From Capronia americana (lineage: Eukaryota; Ascomycota; Eurotiomycetes; Chaetothyriales; Herpotrichiellaceae), in assembly GCA_016110215.1 (NCBI GenBank), contig JADWQD010000008.1:1178001-1242000 (forward strand): a DNA stretch of 64,000 nucleotides, in the 5' to 3' direction. The notes beneath the pieces were generated by a model. The model was not told the DNA's origin, ran no database searches, and saw only the letters and a list, made by a program, of their open reading frames with translations. Shown piece by piece: positions 57,896-64,000 of this stretch. Both the position numbers and the translations under genes were made by a program. Numbering within the stretch: the stretch's first letter is position 1; each line of letters starts with the position of its first letter.

Positions 57896-59516
57896 TTATC
57901 CTATGTATTCCCCGCCTTGTGACATGCCATTTATGGCCTCTTCGATCTTGGCCCAGGCTGCGGGGAGCAGAATCCCAGTCAGCCAGTAGTTGTCGCCGTG
58001 ATCTTTACCCAGCACCACGACCACGTTCCTGACGGCCGTGCCCTGGCGCATTGATTGCGCGTGGTGGAACACCATGGCGCCGGGCGGGTTGATCCTCGAC
58101 TGGCCTGTCTTCTCGCCGGCGCGCACAAGTGCAGGGCTGAAGTCGGCTGTGTGGAAAAAGCCGGCCCGCGTCCAGTTGGTGAAAGGCATCAGCAGGGCGT
58201 CGGAGGACTCGGCGCACACCATCGACGGGTCGCTGCCCGAACCCGAGTCGGATCCGCGTCGCAGCTCGCGCAGACAGGCAAGTACCTGCGCTTCGGTCGA
58301 TTGTTCCATCAATTGGCGCCGATTCTCGAGAGCTATGGGTCCAAGAGGACCTGTGGCGACCTCGCGAGACAGGAATGCAAAGGCCGCCACCGCCATGTTC
58401 TGGACATAGACACCCGGAGAAGAAGAAGAAGCCTGAGCCAGCGAAGAGAGCCGGAACCGCGCGTTGAGCGCGTGAAGCACCGACACTGGCCGTGGCTGCG
58501 GGAGGGAGCGAACGACCGCACGCAAGGCCCACGCTGTCAGCACGTCGCCCTCGCTGACGAATGGCTTCTCGCTCCCGCTGTCATCCAGAGCAGCAAGGTC
58601 GTCCTGGGCCTGGCGTCGCAATTCGGCCACTACCCTCTTGGGCAAGAAGATGGTGCGTGTCTCGACGACCCGGTTCCACAGCAAGTCCCAGGCAAATCGC
58701 AGCCCGAACATGAGCATGGCCCATCCCCTCAGCCGCTTCTGGCCCAGCCTGAACTCCTCTTCTTCTCTTCCCTCCACGGGAGCATCTGCGGCGGCACAGA
58801 TCGCGTCCTCTCGCGCACCGAGCATTGGGGGAACTTCCGACTCCCGCCCGGCTAGCACCAGAGACCAGCCGTGCAGGAGGGCCTGCTGACCCATGACATC
58901 CATAAGAGTGTGTGGCCAGGAGAGAGCCACGAGCGTTGCGTCGTCGAACGAAGTGATGTGTAACGACAGCTGCGGGGTGTCCCGGTAGATGAAATCCTCG
59001 AGCGTCGCCGGCGCATCTTCTCGAGCCGCAAAGACTCGAAAGGCCTGCGGGCCAGGTTGGATGGACGGGGCCTCGGTGGCTTTAGGGAGGGTCTTTGCCA
59101 ACGGATGGTCTTCAATGTTCATGGCGATGGAGTGGTGGGTGTAGAACACGGCAGGACGATCTGCCGTGAAAGGCCGTGGCACATGGATCTCCAGCTTCCC
59201 ATTCTCCTGGCGAGGGTGTGAGTCAGCAGCGATTGACCGGTATCGAAGGATGGATCAAAAGATGAGAAAAGCTAACCTTTAACCTCAGCCGACCACCGAC
59301 CTTCCTCCAGTCTCCAATCTCCAGCAATCTTGACAACGAGAGGTGCAACTTGTCCGCGTCAAGGACGTCGTTGAAGCGCAGCGTCCATGTAACAACGATG
59401 TCCCGGAGTGTGGATGTGTCGTCTAGCATGTGGACCGGGTAGACGTCGTCGCTCTCAACCACCGGCGGAGGACTTCTTGCGGGTGCCGCTCCGAGCAGTC
59501 GCCATAGGGCTGCCAT
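57896..59516 (-). CDS. BAHD/transferase-family acyltransferase
   Basis: Predicted acyl-CoA-dependent O- or N-acyltransferase, 516 aa. Exon 1 is 59516-59277, exon 2 is 59206-57896, with a phase-0 intron GTTAGC...GCCAG. The catalytic motif is H179-TLM-D183 in LSWPHTLMDVMG. The C-terminal structural DFGWG is not recognisable; WTRAGFFHTADFSPAL occupies its place. Family length (about 450-520 aa) fits fungal transferases such as trichothecene 3-O-acetyltransferase-like proteins. A basic and acidic mixture in the second lobe is normal. No biosynthetic core gene is adjacent, so the natural acceptor is unknown. Confidence 0.85.
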
Positions 59517-60547
59517 CTTGTCGGCGGTAGCAGACTTTTGGGTATCGATCCAAAAATCAATTCTTTGCGCCTGCGAATTGGTCCATATCCCAGCCCATTA
59601 TTCCCCGTCTGGATGGCAAGTTTGTATACAATAGTACCCTTTTATGACATGCGGCTCTCGGTCCCGATCATGTGGTGATTGTTGAAGAAACAGGGGCTCG
59701 CTTACTAGAGTACGACAGAGTTACGAGTAACCAATCGAGAGGACCCAGGCAAGCCATGGGCAGATGCATATTTCAGGACTGTGTTTCCGCGAAATTTGCT
59801 TGGCGTCAATAGGTAACTAGAAGCGTATTCGCTTACCTAGAGCGCGAGCCGGTCTCCACATGTTTCAATCCATCGGACATAGATCCTTCGATTATACGGG
59901 AATCGATGGTTCTATATCGAATTAAAACCTTATACCTGAACGGCGATAGAAGCACGGGACTGATCTTAGCGGCTAAAGACGAGGTAAATCGAACGCCAAC
60001 GTTGCTCAAGAATCTTTTATCGAGCATTATCACTAGTACATACAGCTCAACCCACAAACAAACCTTTCCTCTCCTCTCTCTAGTTGAGTCTCCTCGTATT
60101 GAGCAATCCATGCCTTTAAGCAGCGTTAGCCGGTAATAGCTTTCTCGGCTGCTGGGGGTAAGCCACTGGGGCAAGCAGTCGCTGGGGGCAAGTAGTCGTT
60201 AGGGATTACGAGCCCCCTAGGGGCTCGGATCACACCAGAATGTCATGTGAAAGGCTGTTAGGCATAGGGGCTTGTTTACGAAGGTCCATACCTTGAGAGG
60301 TGTGCACCCTAGGGTGGGTACGCTCAAACGCAGCACTCAATCGAAGCCTAGTCCTTTGGAGATTTCCCGATACGGCGAAAATGCTTCTCTAAGGGGCAGC
60401 CGGCGTGAATTTGAATGATACACAGACGTTGGAAGGATCGGCATTGACAGCTGTCACAACGTTTAGGTTGACGGGTGTGGATTATGTGGCGCCTACTAAA
60501 GTCGAAGCAGCGACATAGGTATCAAGAGCCCGCTTGATCTCTACCCG
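59517..60547. other. Intergenic stretch, gene-poor
   Basis: Nothing coding is recognised. It starts the most degenerate part of the window; small open frames on both strands lack family motifs. Confidence 0.5.
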
Positions 60548-61417
60548 GTGGGTTCTTCGGTTCTGAAGAAGGTGATGTCCAACGAAACCCCGGATACTCT
60601 TCGACAAGTCGTCAGCTGCATTATCCGTGCGGAATGCATGCTAGCCGTTTCCTCAGATGGAACAGCGTCTAACAGTGTGCCTTTCCGTATTTGCAGAGTG
60701 GAAGTCGCGAACGGAAGACGGAAGCCTGCTCCTATACTATGCACTACGTACAAAGACTGACTTGCCCAGATTTCCTTGATGACTTGTCGACAGGGAGTTC
60801 GCTGCTCCAAAGTCCACAAGACATCCGAAGCTTTGATCAGATCGCAGCAGCGCTTTGGGATTGGACTCCGCCGGCACCGGGTGAACACACTACAGACAGA
60901 GACGGCGATATCGAATGGAAAATCAAGGCTCGCCCTCGATCTGACTCGGCTCATTTCGAAGACCGCCCACAGCATCCGTCTTGACGGCCTGGACTGCGGC
61001 GATGTTGAAACCCTAGGTGGTGTGTGGGCCACCCTTTGGATACAATCCATCTTGATCCGCAGAATCGTACCATACGTGTCAATAACGATGGTCCAACCAT
61101 TCCAGGAGCTGCCCCGGATCCTCCTGCCCGGATCGACAGGTTCAAAGACAAGTACAAGGACCGACTCAAGAAGGGACAACGACAGCTTTCTTCCGCTATA
61201 AAGGAGGAGTTGCCAGCTCCGCAAGTGGTGCTCTTGCTCTTCGACGCTGTATTTGCCGCCTTTTGCGGCTTCCTTATTGGTAAGTAACACCCATCAGCCA
61301 GCTATGGCTGAGTGCTGGCGAGTTATAGCATGGCGGCTGGGAATGACCGGCCACGGCGTCTCTAGACTCGCGTCGCGAAATATTAGAAAACGCGGAGAGC
61401 GAGGAGAACTCGATTGA
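60548..61417 (+). pseudogene. Unresolved membrane-anchored gene or relic
   Basis: The 3' part is convincing: an open frame ending VVLLLFDAVFAAFCGFLIG (a TM helix), preceded by a charged segment RIDRFKDKYKDRLKKGQRQL, then a GTAAGT donor at 61280. A 49-nt intron leads to a last exon 61329-61417 encoding AWRLGMTGHGVSRLAS and a basic tail. Upstream exons could not be joined. A frame at 60691-60984 (FDQIAAALWDWTPPAPGEHT) is in the same phase but separated by two in-frame stops within about 40 nt. Another frame at 60548-60760 (KKVMSNETPDTLRQVV) lies in a different phase. It is either an unusual gene with tiny introns or a decayed copy. Family not recognised. Confidence 0.4.
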
Positions 61418-61552
61418 ACGAAATTGCCTGTACGTGTTTCTGTATGTTTGTTTAATGTGGGGGTCTTGGGGGTGGGGAACCGTGTCCTTACGATAGCAGC
61501 CTCTCAAGGACACCGGGTGAAGCTGCAGAGCACGGCCAATATCTGGATGTAT
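61418..61552. other. Short gap before the zinc-finger relic
   Basis: Nothing is seen besides a poly-G-rich run near 61459-61480. Confidence 0.4.
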
Positions 61553-62065
61553 TAAGGGAACCGCGACATGACAGTTCTGACTTGTGGACGTATGGTCTCG
61601 CTGTCGACTGGGGACGAGAATCTGACTACCAAGAGCGTTTCTTCCGCCACGGTCAATCCAGCGTCATCATCATCATCATCCACGGCGAACTCATCAGAAC
61701 GTTCCGCGGCGGAAAGGTCAAGACATTCCAGCACCGACACACGGAACCCATCGCCACATCCTCCCCGAAAGCGTCTTAGACGGTCTCCTACAAGTACCCA
61801 GAGACCCAAGATCCATACATGCCGGTAAAGTTGCGGTCAGAAGTTCACTACAATTGGCAACCGCAACAAGCACGAACGCAGAGCCTGCCGGAAGCTAGGT
61901 GACAAGCGTGCACGTGTTGTGCAGTGTCAGTATTGCGACAAGACTGTGAGCGAGGCTGCATTTATGCCGAGAACAACCATCTGCAACGGTGTCGAAAAGC
62001 ACCGGGTACAAGAAACCAGCCTTATTAGCTGCCCAACAGAACCGAGACACACTGTCATGGGTAAT
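61553..62065 (+). pseudogene. Zinc-finger gene relic with in-frame stop
   Basis: A frame from 61568 codes a Ser/Thr/Arg-rich low-complexity linker, then KIHTCR, a TAA stop at 61827-61829, and in the same frame SCGQKFTTIGNRNKHERRAC. That is a C2H2/C2HC zinc finger interrupted between its first two cysteines. A second finger begins CQYCDKT; its distal half (ENNHLQRC) is one frame over, implying a second lesion. It may be a degenerate fungal C2H2 factor, or a gene with a tiny unrecognised intron at the stop (a GTAAAG donor overlaps it). A second open frame overlaps 61560-61780 in another phase (LWTYGLAVDWGRESDYQERF). Confidence 0.5.
61663..61682 (+). repeat. (TCA)n microsatellite
   Basis: Run of ATC/TCA triplets inside the relic's Ser-rich linker, read as poly-Ser in one frame and poly-Ile in the other. 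Confidence 0.8.
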
Positions 62066-62862
62066 TTACTACTAGTACAGTAGAACTAAAAGTCATAACC
62101 AGGAAGAGAGAACTGTAATTTCTTCAACGACGCCGAGGAGGCTTTGAAATAGCAGAAATACTCCACATCAACATGGATGTTATATGAGATTAGTAGCGGA
62201 TGGTCATGTTCTCGAGAAATCGCATGTGACCGTATGACTTTGCACAGAAATGCCGACTGTCAACATGTCGACGTGGGCATGATTCTGACGCCAGATGCAA
62301 GCGGAATAAGTCTTCACCTTGAACCTCATGTGACTTCCGAGCGCTAACATGGTCGATCATTCAGGCTTGTTAGGATGATATCCCGAGGATCCTACCTGGA
62401 ACAGATCGCCGCTGGCGTCACAGCCATGGATGGTTGTCCGGCAATGTTGATTATCCCTAAGGGAACGTTTTGAGCCAGGCTAGGTAAGTATCTAAAGACA
62501 AGAGACGGTCAAGAAGCATTGTCATGAGTGGCGCAGTCGTGTGCTTAGCTTTGTTCGGTACCTAAATTCCGAAGCCTGTCCCTGCGCCGCTTGCCTGCGA
62601 TCATGAATGCACGAAAGTACTTGGGCAGAACGATAATTGTCACCTCATAAGCCCGTTCGTAGACAAAGCCGCCGCCGTCTTCCGCCAGAGCATGGTAATA
62701 AGGTTGCACTGAGGCAGTCAGGACAGCATGTGCCAGGCACTTGCTCGACCACGATACGCTTTGACGTGTCGTCCGCTGTAAATCCGTGCACCGCCGAAGA
62801 CCGTTTGGATGTCGCACCGTGATTCCCAAAGTCTCACAAATGTGAGCAAGCTTGTCAGTTCT
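62066..62862. other. Stretch with a possible minor coding fragment
   Basis: No firm gene. On the minus strand, 62829-62545 keeps a 94-residue open frame (MGITVRHPNGLRRCTDL...) that contains protein-like pieces such as VTIIVLPKYFRAFMIAGKRR. It lies just beyond the 3' end of the HDOD gene. It could be a relic or an unrecognised 3' exon. Confidence 0.25.
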
Positions 62863-64000
62863 TCAGCTGCGTAAGAATTGCTTGACAATGTCGCCCCAAA
62901 TATTGCTTTTCTTGTACTCCACTATTCCAGGTGCGTTGCCCTTACTCAGCCCTTCGATGGCGTTTGCTAGATCCTCTCCATAGCCTGCGGCTTTGATATC
63001 CGTCAGTGGGTAAAGATATGTTTTGATCGTAAAGACGACAGCTTTGGATCGGGGGAGCCGATATAGTGTTTGACTCTCGCTTCGTACAAAGGCCTACATG
63101 TGCGAGCACGGTCAGTTATCCATCAATCTTGGTTGTGGTGAGCCTGAACATACCTTCTGGATATCAACCGGCGACTTCTCATCCTTGTACGGTTGATGAC
63201 CCTCGGGCACGAACATGCGGCCGTCGTCGACGACAACCCACTAATTGTCTCCTGATTAGAAAGGCAACGGAAGAGGTGTGCCCACTCACGTTTGCTCGTC
63301 TGACAACTTTGCCAATCTCCAGGAGGTCGATCCATCTGTCAAGCTTCTGCGCGAGATGGGATTGGAATCCAGGCACCGCTCCATGGATGTCTCTGAGCTT
63401 CATATTAAGACGGTGTCTCGTGTTCGGGCCATTAGCAAAGCAGTTGACAAATGCCTGAAGGGTGTATCCATCGTTGTCGGGTGAAGGAAGCATCAGGAGC
63501 ATGTCCTCATCGACAAGTGATCCAATGACCTCCAGCGCAGCCAGTGGAGAGCTCGGAGGCTCCAGAGAGTAGGACTGAAGCGTGACCAGGTTTTTGAGAC
63601 AGGAATCCTCTGATGAGGACGTAGAGAGAATATCACGTCCGACTTCTCCACGTTCAATCCGGAAGATAGTGGGGAATCGTTGTGGAAGGTAGTGATCCAC
63701 GAGCCAAACGTATAATTCTCTTACAGCTGCTTCTGCACCAGGTTCGCATCCGATCACGGAATTCTCATTTTTCTGAATGACTCGGATGCGCTCGTTGATG
63801 TTGTCTGGGTATGTGCGATCAATGGAAATGAGCTCAGAGATTGGAATCGTCAGCATGCCTGGAAACATTAGAATTGCAAAGAGTGGCTTGTGGGATTAAT
63901 ACCAAAGGACAGATTGTAAGCTTGTTGGTATGGATGAATGATGGTTCTCGGCGCGTCTTGCCATTTGAAGTCTGGCAATGGCTCGATCTCACCGTGGAAT
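62863..64000 (-). CDS. DUF3445/HDOD-like heme-dependent protein (partial)
   Basis: Predicted member of the heme-dependent oxidative N-demethylase-like family (DUF3445). The gene runs off the right edge, so the N-terminus is missing. Visible exons: 64000-63903 (first base 63999 begins a codon), 63858-63290, 63240-63154 and 63093-62863. All junctions keep phase: NLSFG-MLTIPIS, RRAN-WVVDDGRMFVPEG and VDIQK-AFVRSES. Family landmarks are GCEPGAEAAVRELYVWLVDHYLPQRFPTIF, VDEDMLLMLP, ANGPNTRHRLNMKLRDIHGAVPGF and the C-terminal QTLYRLPRSKAVVFTIKTYLYPL. The introns are 44, 49 and 60 nt. Function in fungi is not established; in bacteria the family demethylates amines. Confidence 0.85.

Noticed and set aside
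60541..61290. Minus-strand open frame of 249 residues
   Set aside because: The plus strand has a TM helix, a GTAAGT donor and a basic tail exon in the same bases; the minus frame has no domain or start support.
1..64000. Transposon, tRNA, rRNA or CRISPR structures
   Set aside because: I found no intact transposase or reverse transcriptase motif, no tRNA B-box with matching arms, and no regularly spaced repeats of CRISPR type.

Overview
The window is nuclear DNA from a filamentous ascomycete (Pezizomycotina). The evidence is about 21 confident protein-coding genes on both strands, most split by short introns (43-111 nt) with fungal donors (GTRNGT type) and CTRAY-like branch points, and the families present: three Zn2Cys6 transcription factors, fungal rhodopsin-domain (PTH11/SAT4-like) membrane proteins, an RTA1 protein, secreted phospholipase B and lipoxygenase, and a hybrid histidine kinase. 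I saw no tRNA, rRNA, CRISPR array, intact transposon, or PKS/NRPS/terpene-synthase core gene. Nearly all spliced models below were assembled by matching phase across introns to family landmarks, so splice sites are predictions.

Layout. 0.9-12.7 kb: a DHA2-type MFS exporter, a secreted lipoxygenase, a rhodopsin-domain membrane protein, a coding-like 3' fragment, and a secreted phospholipase B. These look like a lipid and oxylipin neighbourhood. 13.9-23.5 kb: a degenerate kinase-fold protein, a Zn2Cys6 regulator, an RTA1 lipid-efflux-like protein, a quinone-oxidoreductase-like MDR enzyme, and a 139-aa protein with a 20-residue tandem repeat. 23.7-32.5 kb: a Zn2Cys6 regulator divergent from a 10-exon DHA2 transporter, an OTT_1508-like deaminase, and another Zn2Cys6 regulator. 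33.1-42.0 kb: a 2OG-Fe(II) oxygenase-like protein, a second rhodopsin-domain protein, an O-methyltransferase, and a 12-TM MFS transporter. 43.9-56.5 kb: an APC-family permease, a two-exon vacuolar-type Ca2+/H+ exchanger with a long charged insert, a metallo-beta-lactamase-fold protein, and a 1,408-aa hybrid histidine kinase. 57.9-64 kb: a BAHD-like acyltransferase, a zone of decayed or unresolved genes (a membrane-anchored reading frame and a zinc-finger relic with an in-frame stop), and a DUF3445/HDOD-type gene running off the right edge.

How they may work together (inference). The left arm joins phospholipid hydrolysis (phospholipase B) with fatty-acid oxygenation (lipoxygenase), a GPCR-like membrane protein and an exporter. 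The middle holds regulator-transporter pairs, and the oxygenase, methyltransferase and MFS transporter resemble tailoring genes without a recognisable backbone enzyme. The most unusual items are the OTT_1508 deaminase, the tandem-repeat microprotein, the kinase-fold protein lacking its catalytic loop residues, and the decayed zone at 60.5-62.1 kb.
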